A DNA stretch of 52,479 nucleotides from a virus, in the IMG/VR virus record IMGVR_UViG_3300030685_000004, positions 1 to 52,479 of that record. One strand, 5' to 3'. Below the pieces are notes generated by a model that worked only from the letters and a program-made list of their open reading frames with translations, searched no databases and was not told the DNA's origin. Positions 30,103 to 37,998 of this stretch are shown piece after piece. Made by a program: the position numbers and the translations under genes. The stretch's first letter is position 1, and the number at the start of each line of letters is the position of its first letter.

Positions 30103-30622
30103 TGCATCCAAATATCATTGGGTGAACTATGATGAAGAGAAACTTGCATCTACTTACTCTAAATTTTTAGCAACTATGCAGGGAACTAGATTGCATGAGT
30201 TTGCTAGTGAGTGTATAAAATTAGGAATCAAACTTCCTAAATCAAAGAAGACAATGAACCTTTATGTAAATGATGCTATAGGTTATAAGATGGCAACAGA
30301 ACAACCTTTGTATTATTCAGAGAATTGTTTTGGCACAGCGGATGCCATATCCTATAGACAAAACTTGCTTAGAATTCATGATTTAAAAACTGGAATTACT
30401 CCAGCATCTATGAGACAACTAGAAGTATATACTGCTTTATTCTGTTTAGAATACAAGATAGACCCAACTTCTATAGATACAGAATTAAGATTATACCAAA
30501 TGGATGAGGTTCTAATTCATACCCCACCAACAGAAGATATCCTACATATCATGGACAAAATTATAGTATTCGACCAAAAGATTACTAAATTAAAGATTGG
30601 AGGAGAATATGATTATCTATAA
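30053..30622 (+). CDS. PD-(D/E)XK nuclease (Cas4/RecB-like)
   Basis: 189 aa from ATG 30053 with AAGGAGGA upstream. 'GTRLHEFASECIKLG', 'FGTADAISY...LLRIHDLKTGITPASMRQLEVYTALFCLEY' contains the G-x-x-D ... D-x-K catalytic pattern and the downstream Q-x-x-x-Y motif of RecB-family nucleases. No CRISPR is present, so a recombination or DNA-processing role is more likely than spacer acquisition. Confidence 0.82.
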   Translation: MNFNTHFELAGQHAFLSASKYHWVNYDEEKLASTYSKFLATMQGTRLHEFASECIKLGIKLPKSKKTMNLYVNDAIGYKMATEQPLYYSENCFGTADAISYRQNLLRIHDLKTGITPASMRQLEVYTALFCLEYKIDPTSIDTELRLYQMDEVLIHTPPTEDILHIMDKIIVFDQKITKLKIGGEYDYL

Positions 30623-33521
30623 TGAACTAAGTCATATTGGCACTGGCACCTCTGGTCGATATCCAAAAGGGTCAGGACAAATGCCACAAAGAAGTAAAAC
30701 ACTACTAACTCAAATAGAAGAATTGAAAAAACAAGGTATGACTGATAATGAAATAGCAACAGGATTAGGCATGAACTCTAACCAATATAGACAAAGAAGA
30801 TCAATTGCCAACGCTGACCAGAAAATAGCAGATGCTCATAAAGCTATGATGTTAGAACAAAAGGGATATAGTAATGTTAAGATTGGTGAAATCATGGGTA
30901 GAAATGAATCATCAATTCGAGATTTATTAAAACCAGGTGTTTTAGAAAAAGCCAGTACAATTAGAAACATATCTAATATGTTGAAAGATGAACTAGACAC
31001 AAAACCTGGTTATGTTGATATTGGTGTTCAAACAGAACAATATATTGGTATTAAAAGAACTCAACTTAAAACAGCTGTTAGATTACTAGAAGAAGAAGGG
31101 TATGTAACACATGAAATTCCAATTGACCAACAAGGTACTGGTAAAATAACAACTATGTTAGTAGTTGCTAAACCAGGAACTACATGGGCAGAAGTTATGA
31201 ACAACAAAGATAAAATTCACATGATTAATGATAAATATTCTGAAGATGGTGGTCGAACTATTCTTGGAATTGAGACCCCTAATAGTATAAGTTCCAAACG
31301 AGTTAAAATAAACTATGCGGATGATGGTAGTGGCGGAAAAGAAATGGATGGTGTTATCCAATTAAGAATGGGTGTTCCTGAATTATCTTTAGGGAGTAAG
31401 CGATATGCTCAAGTTCGTATAGCTGTAGATGATACTCATTACTTAAAAGGTATGGCTATATATACTGATAAACTCCCTCCAGGAATTGATGTAATGTATA
31501 ACTCCAATAAATCAAAAACTACACCAGCTAGTAAAGTGTTTAAATCAATGGCCGATGAGAAAACTGGATTAATAGATCCTGATAACCCATTTGGTGCAAC
31601 CATTAGACAAAAACATTTTGTAACTGAAGAAGGTAAAAAAACACCAGGTTCAGGTAAAATGTTAGAATTAAAGAATGAAGGTAAATCTTATTCTGAAATA
31701 GCTAAAATAATGAAAATACCAGAAGATTTGGTTAAAAAAAGTGTAAAGGTAAGTGCCTTAAATATAGTTAATGAAGAAGGCGATTGGGAAAAATGGTCTA
31801 AAAATATATCATCTCAGATGTTATCTAAACAAACCCCAGATCTTGCCAAACAACAACTCGGATTAGCTTATGCCTCTAAGAAAAAAGAATTTGATGAAAT
31901 TATGACTCTGACTAATCCAACTGTTAGAAAAAAACTACTTGATGGCTTTTCTGATGATTGTGATTCAGCAGCTGTACATCTAAAAGCAGCGGCTCTACCA
32001 AGACAAGGGTCAAGAGTTATATTACCAATTCCAAGTATGAAGGATACAGAGATATATGCTCCAACCTATCGAAATGGGGAAAAAGTAGTTCTTGTTAGAT
32101 ATCCACATGGTGGTATATTTGAAATACCAGAACTAACAGTTAACAATCAGCAACCAATTGCTAAAAAACTTCATGGAAAACTAATTGATGCTGTTGGTAT
32201 ACATCCTAAAGTAGCTGAAAGATTGTCAGGAGCAGATTTTGATGGTGATACTGTTTTAGTTATTCCTAATAGAGGAAGAAATGGTAAACCATTAATAAGA
32301 ACTGAACCAGCTCTTAAACAACTTGAGGATTTCGATCCAAAAGCATTATACAAATTACCTGACTCAGCACCAAAAATGTCATCTCGTACTAAAGGTATTG
32401 AAATGGGAAATGTTTCTAATCTTATTACAGATATGACTATTAAGGGTGCAAAAAATGAGGAAATAGTTAGAGCCGTTAAACATAGCATGGTTGTAATCGA
32501 TGCTGAAAAACATCATTTAGATTATAAACAATCAGCTATTGATAATGGTATTGCTGCTTTAAAAAAGACTTATCAAGGTGGTGCAATAAGAGGAGCTTCT
32601 ACCTTAATATCCAAAGCCTCTTCTGATTATAGAGTTGATGATCGAGTAATTGGAACCGGTAATGGTATTATTAATCCCAAAACAGGTAAAGAAAAGAGAA
32701 TATATATTGACCCTGTTACAGGAAATAAATTATATACAAATACAGGAAAGTCCTATATCAAGAAAACTGTAACTATAACCGATCCAGAAACAGGAAAGAA
32801 GAAAATACTTAGTGTATATAATGCTCTTGTTAAAAAGGCATTGTTAGAGAATCCTAATCTGCCTATTAAAGAAACAGTTGTCACGAAAACAATCAAGTCT
32901 ACTAAGATGGCAGAAGCAAAAGATGCATTTGAGTTATCATCTGGAACTACTATGGAAACGGTATATGCTGAGCATGCAAACAAATTAAAAGCATTAGCAA
33001 ATGAGTCAAGGAAAGCATACATCAGTACCCCACCTTCTTTGTACTCCGCCTCTGCAGCAAAGACCTATGCTAAAGAAGTAGCTACACTTAATGCTAAACT
33101 AAACGTAGCGTTAAAGAATGCTCCTCTAGAGAGGAATGCAAATAGAATAGCAGGACTCAATATAGCAGCCAAGAAGGCAGCCAACCCTGACATGGAACTC
33201 AGTGAGATTAAAAAGTACAAGTATCAAGCCTTAGCAGAAGCAAGAGCTAGAATGGGTGCGAAAAAAGATCCTGTCGAGATAACAAATAAAGAATGGGAAG
33301 CTATACAAGCAGGTGCTGTTAGTAATAACACATTAAGTCAGATACTTAACAATGCTAGCCCTGATTTAGTTAAGCAATTAGCAACACCTAGAGTTAAACC
33401 TACAGTGACAACAGCACAAGAATCAAGGATGAAAAACTTAATTAAGAGTGGCCATACTCAAGCAGAGATAGCCGATGAATTAGGTGTATCAACTTCTACA
33501 GTATCATCATACATGAACTAA
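30609..33521 (+). CDS. Single-chain DFDGD-type RNA polymerase (YonO / crAss-like), with HTH segments
   Basis: 970 aa from ATG 30609 (GGAGGAG at 30599). A TTG at 30597 is in frame but unnecessary. Residues 543-547 are DFDGD in 'LSGADFDGDTVLVIPN', the Mg-binding signature of double-psi beta-barrel RNA polymerases. Upstream 'RQGSRVILPIPSM...YAPTYRNGEKVVLVRYPHGGIFEIP' and downstream 'AVKHSMVVIDAEKHHLDYKQ' fit the same fold. Helix-turn-helix-like segments occur at ~35-60, ~83-108, ~357-382 and at the C-terminus (GHTQAEIADELGVSTSTVSSYM). The N-terminus reads LSHIGTGTSGRYPKGSG, like the tags on neighbouring head-module proteins. It probably transcribes phage promoters and may be packaged (inference). 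Confidence 0.85.
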   Translation: MIIYNELSHIGTGTSGRYPKGSGQMPQRSKTLLTQIEELKKQGMTDNEIATGLGMNSNQYRQRRSIANADQKIADAHKAMMLEQKGYSNVKIGEIMGRNESSIRDLLKPGVLEKASTIRNISNMLKDELDTKPGYVDIGVQTEQYIGIKRTQLKTAVRLLEEEGYVTHEIPIDQQGTGKITTMLVVAKPGTTWAEVMNNKDKIHMINDKYSEDGGRTILGIETPNSISSKRVKINYADDGSGGKEMDGVIQLRMGVPELSLGSKRYAQVRIAVDDTHYLKGMAIYTDKLPPGIDVMYNSNKSKTTPASKVFKSMADEKTGLIDPDNPFGATIRQKHFVTEEGKKTPGSGKMLELKNEGKSYSEIAKIMKIPEDLVKKSVKVSALNIVNEEGDWEKWSKNISSQMLSKQTPDLAKQQLGLAYASKKKEFDEIMTLTNPTVRKKLLDGFSDDCDSAAVHLKAAALPRQGSRVILPIPSMKDTEIYAPTYRNGEKVVLVRYPHGGIFEIPELTVNNQQPIAKKLHGKLIDAVGIHPKVAERLSGADFDGDTVLVIPNRGRNGKPLIRTEPALKQLEDFDPKALYKLPDSAPKMSSRTKGIEMGNVSNLITDMTIKGAKNEEIVRAVKHSMVVIDAEKHHLDYKQSAIDNGIAALKKTYQGGAIRGASTLISKASSDYRVDDRVIGTGNGIINPKTGKEKRIYIDPVTGNKLYTNTGKSYIKKTVTITDPETGKKKILSVYNALVKKALLENPNLPIKETVVTKTIKSTKMAEAKDAFELSSGTTMETVYAEHANKLKALANESRKAYISTPPSLYSASAAKTYAKEVATLNAKLNVALKNAPLERNANRIAGLNIAAKKAANPDMELSEIKKYKYQALAEARARMGAKKDPVEITNKEWEAIQAGAVSNNTLSQILNNASPDLVKQLATPRVKPTVTTAQESRMKNLIKSGHTQAEIADELGVSTSTVSSYMN

Positions 33522-33537
33522 GAAAGGAGTAATCTTT

Positions 33538-33780
33538 ATGAAACAATCAATGTTAACTACAACCGATAATCCATTCGATCCATTCGATGATTTCGATGAA
33601 TGGTATGCCTTTGATGAATCAAAAGGTTATCATTCTCTTAGTTACTTATCTAGAATAGTAAGAACAAGTGATGAACTAAGTGAACTCGATCAGCATTTAG
33701 CAATTGAATCTGCTATTGATGACATAATTAAATTAAATCTTTTAGGAATCTATACGCGAGCAACTAAAGATGTAGAATAA
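33538..33780 (+). CDS. Conserved small phage protein
   Basis: 80 aa, RBS AAAGGAG. 'PFDDFDEWYAFDESKGYHSLSYLSRIVRTSDELSELDQHLAIESAIDDIIKLNLLGIY' is acidic and helical. I recognise the pattern from genes next to RNA polymerase/terminase modules of Bacillota phages, function unknown. Confidence 0.78.
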   Translation: MKQSMLTTTDNPFDPFDDFDEWYAFDESKGYHSLSYLSRIVRTSDELSELDQHLAIESAIDDIIKLNLLGIYTRATKDVE

Positions 33781-33789
33781 ACCAATAGT

Positions 33790-33818
33790 GGGGGGTCCCT
33801 CGCAAATCCTACCCCCCC
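33790..33818 (+). other. G-run/C-run hairpin
   Basis: GGGGGGT (33790-33796) pairs with ACCCCCC (33811-33817), loop of 14 bases. No T-tract follows, so it is not a standard terminator. It may protect the mRNA end of the upstream gene or form part of the adjacent structured RNA. Confidence 0.5.
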
Positions 33819-33860
33819 TCCATATCGCGTTCGTCCTAAAAAAAGCTCCGGTGGGACATT

Positions 33861-33988
33861 TTCCTAGACCTTTTCAAGTATGGCGACGGCTTCTTTAGTC
33901 AAAAGTGGTTCATGGTGGCCATTCTCTCCCCTTTCAAGAGATGTTGATTGTCCAAAGTCGGGTCGCCATACCTGAAAGTGTCTAGGAA
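33861..33988 (+). ncRNA. Large structured RNA candidate upstream of the head genes
   Basis: TTCCTAGAC (33861-33869) pairs with GTCTAGGAA (33980-33988), continuing inward as 33870-33887 with 33962-33978 (including GTATGGCGAC / GTCGCCATAC), interrupted by three small bulges or mismatches: about 24 bp in all. The ~75-base apex holds ATGG/CCAT and TCTC/GAGA hairpins. No ORF fits, and base pairing this long is unlikely by chance in AT-rich DNA. The size (~128 nt) and position before the packaging genes recall prohead RNA, but no shared sequence is known to me. Strand inferred from genome direction. Confidence 0.6.
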
Positions 33989-34033
33989 CACATTAAAACT
34001 TACATAAAAGTAATAGAAAGGAGTGAACAACTG

Positions 34034-34366
34034 ATGGCCGTGTCCAAGAAAGATGATTCACCGAAACGCCAGCCTCCTGCTACTACACCAGAAGCAAGAG
34101 AAAGTCAAATGATAGCCTTTGCTGTAGACTTGGCAGAGAAACAACTTCTCAAAGGAACGGCATCGTCACAAGTTATAACTCACTTCTTAAAACTTGGTTC
34201 GACCAAAGAAAGAATTGAGAAAGAGATTCTTATGAAACAAAAAGAACTCATACAAGCCAAGACAGATGCTATTCAATCAGCAAAGAAGGTAGAAGAATTA
34301 TATGCAAATGCCCTTAATGCAATGAAATCATACAGTGGAAAAGGAGGTAATGACGATGGAGACTAG
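34034..34366 (+). CDS. Conserved phage protein upstream of head module
   Basis: 110 aa, RBS AAAGGAGTG. 'PPATTPEARESQMIAFAVDLAEKQLLKGTASSQVITHFLKLGSTKERIEKEILMKQKELIQAKTDAIQSAKKVEELYANALNAMKSY' is a conserved helical sequence found near terminase genes in Bacillota phages. It could be a small-terminase-like or packaging accessory protein. This is context only. Confidence 0.72.
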   Translation: MAVSKKDDSPKRQPPATTPEARESQMIAFAVDLAEKQLLKGTASSQVITHFLKLGSTKERIEKEILMKQKELIQAKTDAIQSAKKVEELYANALNAMKSYSGKGGNDDGD

Positions 34367-35678
34367 TATAGACAATCCTTCTTTAGATGAACTTGCACAT
34401 CATGGTATTATGGGAATGCATTGGGGACATCATAAAGGAGAAATATCTGCATCCATCGAAAAAGCTCATGCAAATCTAAAGAGTCAAGAAAAGATTCTTA
34501 GAAAAGAGACTGAAAGGTATAATAGAGCAGGATCAACGTATGCAAGTGCATCTGATCAGAAAAGATTTGACTCAGCAATGAGAGAGTATGATTATGCTCG
34601 AACAGATTTAAAAAGTGCTAAGATTTTAGATAAAATAAATTCAAGTCCTAAATCTAAATCCCAACTTAAAGTTGAATCTAAGTATAAAGAGAAAGGTATG
34701 TCTAACGACGAAGCATCAGTGGCGGCCTATAAGCATATAAAAACTAGGAATTTATTGATAGCCGTTGGAGCCACAACAGTTGTAGCCGGAGGTGCATATC
34801 TAGCTTACAAGTATCATGATGATAGAGTCGATAAGATAATAAAAAGTGGTACCAAGTTATCGAACATATCAGCGGAGAATACCAAGGATATTCGTGATGC
34901 ATTCTACTCAACAAGAGTTGGTGAAAAGGGAAAGATACTGGATAAAATAGATAACTCTAAGTATAAAGGTATCTTTGCCAGAAATATATCTGGTTTTGGC
35001 AAAACTCCATATGATAAAGAAATTCATGTTTTAAAAGACATTAAGATGGTATCGCCAGAGAATAGTAGAAAAACAATAGCCTCACTTATTAAGACTGACC
35101 CAGATTACCATGAAAAACTAAAGTCTTACATCTTATACCAGACTGGTGATTATGTTGATAGTTGGCCTGGACTTGATAAAGTTAGAAAGAGAGCTGTTGA
35201 CGATATAGTTGATGGTAAAGTCACAAAAGATGTTTATAAAATAGTTAATATGGCAATGGCTGATCATAGACCAAATGCGGAATCAATAACCGAACCTTTT
35301 AAGAAAGCATTAAGTAAAGATGGTTATAATGCTATAAAAGATATAACCGATAACCAATTAAGTGGATTCCGAACCTTCAATCCAATTATAACATTCAACT
35401 CTAAAGGTTTGGTGGATGTAGTAGGGGTTAAAGAAGTAACAGAAGATATAATTAAAAAATCTGAGAAATTAGCATACGGGCATTTACATACGGTAGAAAA
35501 TGTTAAAGCAGGAGGTCAACTTGCGGGCATAATATTAGGGTTTACTGGTATCAATACAGGAGTCAAAGCACTAGGTAAACAATCACTGACTAGGGAAACA
35601 CTTAACTATCGTAAAGATAATCCTAATACCAAGTTATCAAACACTGAAATAACGCGTATGTTGGAAAGGAGTAGATAG
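34356..35678 (+). CDS. Tagged head-module protein with membrane segment (possible virion cargo)
   Basis: 440 aa from ATG 34356 (AAGGAGG at 34341). Tag 'LAHHGIMGMHWGHHKG' at ~11-26, then a long charged coiled-coil region, a membrane segment (~134-156, LLIAVGATTVVAGGAYLAYKY), and a ~280-residue C-terminal domain ('VDKIIKSGTKLSNIS...DAFYSTRVGEKG...SKYKGIFARNISG'). The C-terminal region resembles uncharacterised proteins encoded next to capsid genes of gut phages, possibly a divergent transferase fold. The tag shared with five neighbours suggests a common destination, perhaps the virion. Confidence 0.7.
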   Translation: METSIDNPSLDELAHHGIMGMHWGHHKGEISASIEKAHANLKSQEKILRKETERYNRAGSTYASASDQKRFDSAMREYDYARTDLKSAKILDKINSSPKSKSQLKVESKYKEKGMSNDEASVAAYKHIKTRNLLIAVGATTVVAGGAYLAYKYHDDRVDKIIKSGTKLSNISAENTKDIRDAFYSTRVGEKGKILDKIDNSKYKGIFARNISGFGKTPYDKEIHVLKDIKMVSPENSRKTIASLIKTDPDYHEKLKSYILYQTGDYVDSWPGLDKVRKRAVDDIVDGKVTKDVYKIVNMAMADHRPNAESITEPFKKALSKDGYNAIKDITDNQLSGFRTFNPIITFNSKGLVDVVGVKEVTEDIIKKSEKLAYGHLHTVENVKAGGQLAGIILGFTGINTGVKALGKQSLTRETLNYRKDNPNTKLSNTEITRMLERSR

Positions 35679-35679
35679 T

Positions 35680-35805
35680 ATGGATGTTAAGAAAATATTA
35701 GTAATAGGTTCACTAATTATATCAGTGTTGGTTTATAAGAACATGACTTTAAAAGTAGGACCAAGTGCTCCAGAGATGGAATATATATTAAACCATAAGA
35801 AATGA
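35680..35805 (+). CDS. 41-residue membrane protein
   Basis: ATG 35680 with AAAGGAG upstream. 'KKILVIGSLIISVLVYK' is a single membrane helix. The stop TGA overlaps the ATG of the HNH gene (ATGA), so translation is coupled. Confidence 0.65.
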   Translation: MDVKKILVIGSLIISVLVYKNMTLKVGPSAPEMEYILNHKK

Positions 35806-36209
35806 AGACCTATTCAGAATTAAAAAAACTTAATTCCTTTGATGAACGATACCAATACTTAAGACTTAAGGGTAAGGTTGGAGAAACTACATTTGGATTT
35901 GACCGATACCTAAATCAAATTCTATACACATCCAAAAGATGGAAACGAACTAGAAATGATATAATCATAAGAGATAACGGATGTGACTTAGGCATAGAAG
36001 GACAAGAGATTCATAGGCATATACTAGTTCATCACATGAATCCAATAAGTATAGAAGATGTTGAACTTGATAGAGATATTCTATACGATCAAAAGTTTTT
36101 AATCTGTACTACATTCAGAACACATAATGCCATACACTATGGTGATCCATCACTACTACCACAAACCCCAAATGAGAGATGCCAAAACGATACTTGTCCT
36201 TGGCGTTAA
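35802..36209 (+). CDS. HNH endonuclease of the packaging module
   Basis: 135 aa. 'FGFDRYLNQILYTSKRWKRTRNDIIIRDNGCDLG', then 'ILVHHMNPIS' (catalytic HH) and 'LICTTFRTHNAIHYGD' (N and H) give the His-Asn-His core. HNH proteins encoded beside large terminase genes stimulate genome cleavage in HK97-type phages, which fits this position. Confidence 0.87.
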   Translation: MKTYSELKKLNSFDERYQYLRLKGKVGETTFGFDRYLNQILYTSKRWKRTRNDIIIRDNGCDLGIEGQEIHRHILVHHMNPISIEDVELDRDILYDQKFLICTTFRTHNAIHYGDPSLLPQTPNERCQNDTCPWR

Positions 36210-36225
36210 GAAAGGAGAACTTAGT

Positions 36226-36627
36226 ATGACCGATGTAATTACACCAGACCCAATTAACATGGATAGTATTCTTATATCTATTAAAAAGATGTTGGGCATA
36301 GAACCCGATATGACTAACTTTGATGTTGAAATCATAATATATATTAATTCAGTTATAATGACCCTAAATCAAATAGGCGTAACTCCGGATGGATTTATAA
36401 TCTTAAATTCAGATGATGTTTGGAACGATATGATTGGTGAACGTACTGATATAGAAGCAATTAAAACTTTTATTTACTTAAAAGTTCGTTTATTATTTGA
36501 TCCACCATCCAGTTCTTTTGTATTAGAGGCTATGAAACAACTAGCCTCAGAGATGGAGTGGCGATTAAATGTACAAGTTGAGAATAAGACTTACGTTCCA
36601 GAAGTCATAGTTCCAGAGGAGGTGTAA
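36226..36627 (+). CDS. Head-tail connector protein (gp6-like adaptor)
   Basis: 133 aa from ATG 36226 with AAAGGAG upstream. The longer frame to 36127 lacks a ribosome binding site. 'DSILISIKKMLGIEPDMTNFDVEIIIYINSVIMTLNQIGV', 'FIYLKVRLLFDPPSSSFVLEAMKQLASEMEWRLNVQVE' is the usual connector pattern. It would bind under the portal to prepare the head for tail joining. Confidence 0.85.
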   Translation: MTDVITPDPINMDSILISIKKMLGIEPDMTNFDVEIIIYINSVIMTLNQIGVTPDGFIILNSDDVWNDMIGERTDIEAIKTFIYLKVRLLFDPPSSSFVLEAMKQLASEMEWRLNVQVENKTYVPEVIVPEEV

Positions 36628-36628
36628 A

Positions 36629-37489
36629 ATGAGAGATAATGAGTATCTAGAGCATCATGGTGTTATGGGAATGAAGTGGGGACATACAAGCGGGAGTATT
36701 GAAAAAACTGCATATTCAGTAGGAGCAAAAATTAATCCTCGAGAACTAAAATACAAAGTTCATAAGATGACAACTAAAGTAAATGACGATACAAAATTAT
36801 TAGCAGATCTTACTAAAGCATCTAGTAAAGAATCCGGTGTTCTTCCAAATAATAAAAATGCACTTCTAGCAATAGAAAAAGTAGGTATCAAAACTCATGC
36901 TAAAACAGTGTATGATAATTTGGATAAACAAGATATTCTTAATTTAAAGACTTATACTGACTCGGCTAGGTATTCTAGAAGTGTTAATAATTATCTAGCA
37001 ATAGGAACACCTAAAGAGATTGCAGCAGAAGCAGCAAAGTTAAAACAAACACTTGGAAAGAATGCAATAAACGATGTTACAGTGTATCGAAGTTGTAATT
37101 TTAAATTTTCCATAAATGGCGTAGCGAAAAAACTAGATACGATGTCTGAAGAAGAACTACAAAATAACATTTCATTACTTTCTAAAAACTTCAGTGGAAA
37201 ATCGCTAAAAGAAAATAGAGTTTTCTCGACAAGTACATCTCCTTTATTTGCAATAGATACCTGGAGAGCAGTTAATCCAACAGCAGCTTCAACCTACAAT
37301 ACATATATGATTATTAATTGTAAGGGAACACCTGGAGTCTTAGCCGATGGTAAAACAAATGATGGAAAATCTCTTGTTAATACAAGAAGTAATCAAGAGG
37401 GCATATTAGCCCCAAATAAGTTAACTTATAAGAAATTAGAGTTTGATAGTGAACGCAAAATGTTTGCTATAACAGTAGATGCCACTTAA
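36629..37489 (+). CDS. Tagged ADP-ribosyltransferase
   Basis: 286 aa, RBS AGAGGAGG. Tag 'YLEHHGVMGMKWGHTSG' at residues 6-21, then a helical region and an ADP-ribosyltransferase fold of the VIP2/ARTT kind: Arg154 (VYRS), Ser-Thr-Ser 200-202 (RVFSTSTSP) and Gln256-Glu257 (NQEGILAPN). The usual E-x-E is not exact here, so activity is likely but unproven. By analogy with T4 Alt, a virion-packaged transferase could modify host proteins at infection start. The tag and head-gene location make packaging plausible. Confidence 0.8.
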   Translation: MRDNEYLEHHGVMGMKWGHTSGSIEKTAYSVGAKINPRELKYKVHKMTTKVNDDTKLLADLTKASSKESGVLPNNKNALLAIEKVGIKTHAKTVYDNLDKQDILNLKTYTDSARYSRSVNNYLAIGTPKEIAAEAAKLKQTLGKNAINDVTVYRSCNFKFSINGVAKKLDTMSEEELQNNISLLSKNFSGKSLKENRVFSTSTSPLFAIDTWRAVNPTAASTYNTYMIINCKGTPGVLADGKTNDGKSLVNTRSNQEGILAPNKLTYKKLEFDSERKMFAITVDAT

Positions 37490-37515
37490 AACATAAGGAT
37501 AGAGGTGATAATAAA

Positions 37516-37998
37516 ATGGATAAAGACTATCAAAATTTTGTAGGAAGAATGGGAAGTTTTGACGATACACTAGAGGTTGAAACTGATTTTGTAAAGCATT
37601 ATGGTAAGATAGGTATGCATTGGGGACGTAGATCAGGCAGATCAGGGACTCTTAGTAAAAAAATGGGAGCCAAGTTATCAGAAATGAAAACTCACTCTAC
37701 TGATAGCGAAGATTTTAAACAAAAACAGACACTTAAAACTAAGAAAATTAGAGAAATGTCTAATGCCGATCTTCAGACTCTAAATACTAGACTTCAGTTA
37801 GAAAGATCATATAAAGATTTAAGTAAACAGGATATGTCAGCTGGTAGAAAATATGCCAATGATGTCCTAGTTAATTCTTCCAAGCAAGCTCTTAGTAATG
37901 TGGTAATTAAGGGTATGTCAGCTGGATTAGACTCGTTATTAAAAAAAGCCATAAAACCAAAAGGTCCTGTTCAACTAAGTTTCGTTAAAGGTATGTAA
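37516..37998 (+). CDS. Tagged head-module protein, unknown function
   Basis: 160 aa, RBS AGAGGTG. Tag 'FVKHYGKIGMHWGRRSGR' at ~26-43, then a helical region 'STDSEDFKQKQTLKTKKIREMSNADLQTLNTRLQLERSYKDLSKQDMSAGRKYANDVL' that I recognise from small proteins next to capsid genes of Bacillota phages. Possibly scaffold-like or cargo. Stop abuts the terminase ATG. Confidence 0.75.
   Translation: MDKDYQNFVGRMGSFDDTLEVETDFVKHYGKIGMHWGRRSGRSGTLSKKMGAKLSEMKTHSTDSEDFKQKQTLKTKKIREMSNADLQTLNTRLQLERSYKDLSKQDMSAGRKYANDVLVNSSKQALSNVVIKGMSAGLDSLLKKAIKPKGPVQLSFVKGM

Noticed and set aside
30053-30622. Cas4-like nuclease as part of a phage CRISPR system
   Set aside because: No Cas1, Cas2 or repeat array is present. 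Such nucleases are common in phage recombination modules.
33790-33818. G-run/C-run hairpin as rho-independent terminator
   Set aside because: No T-tract follows the stem.
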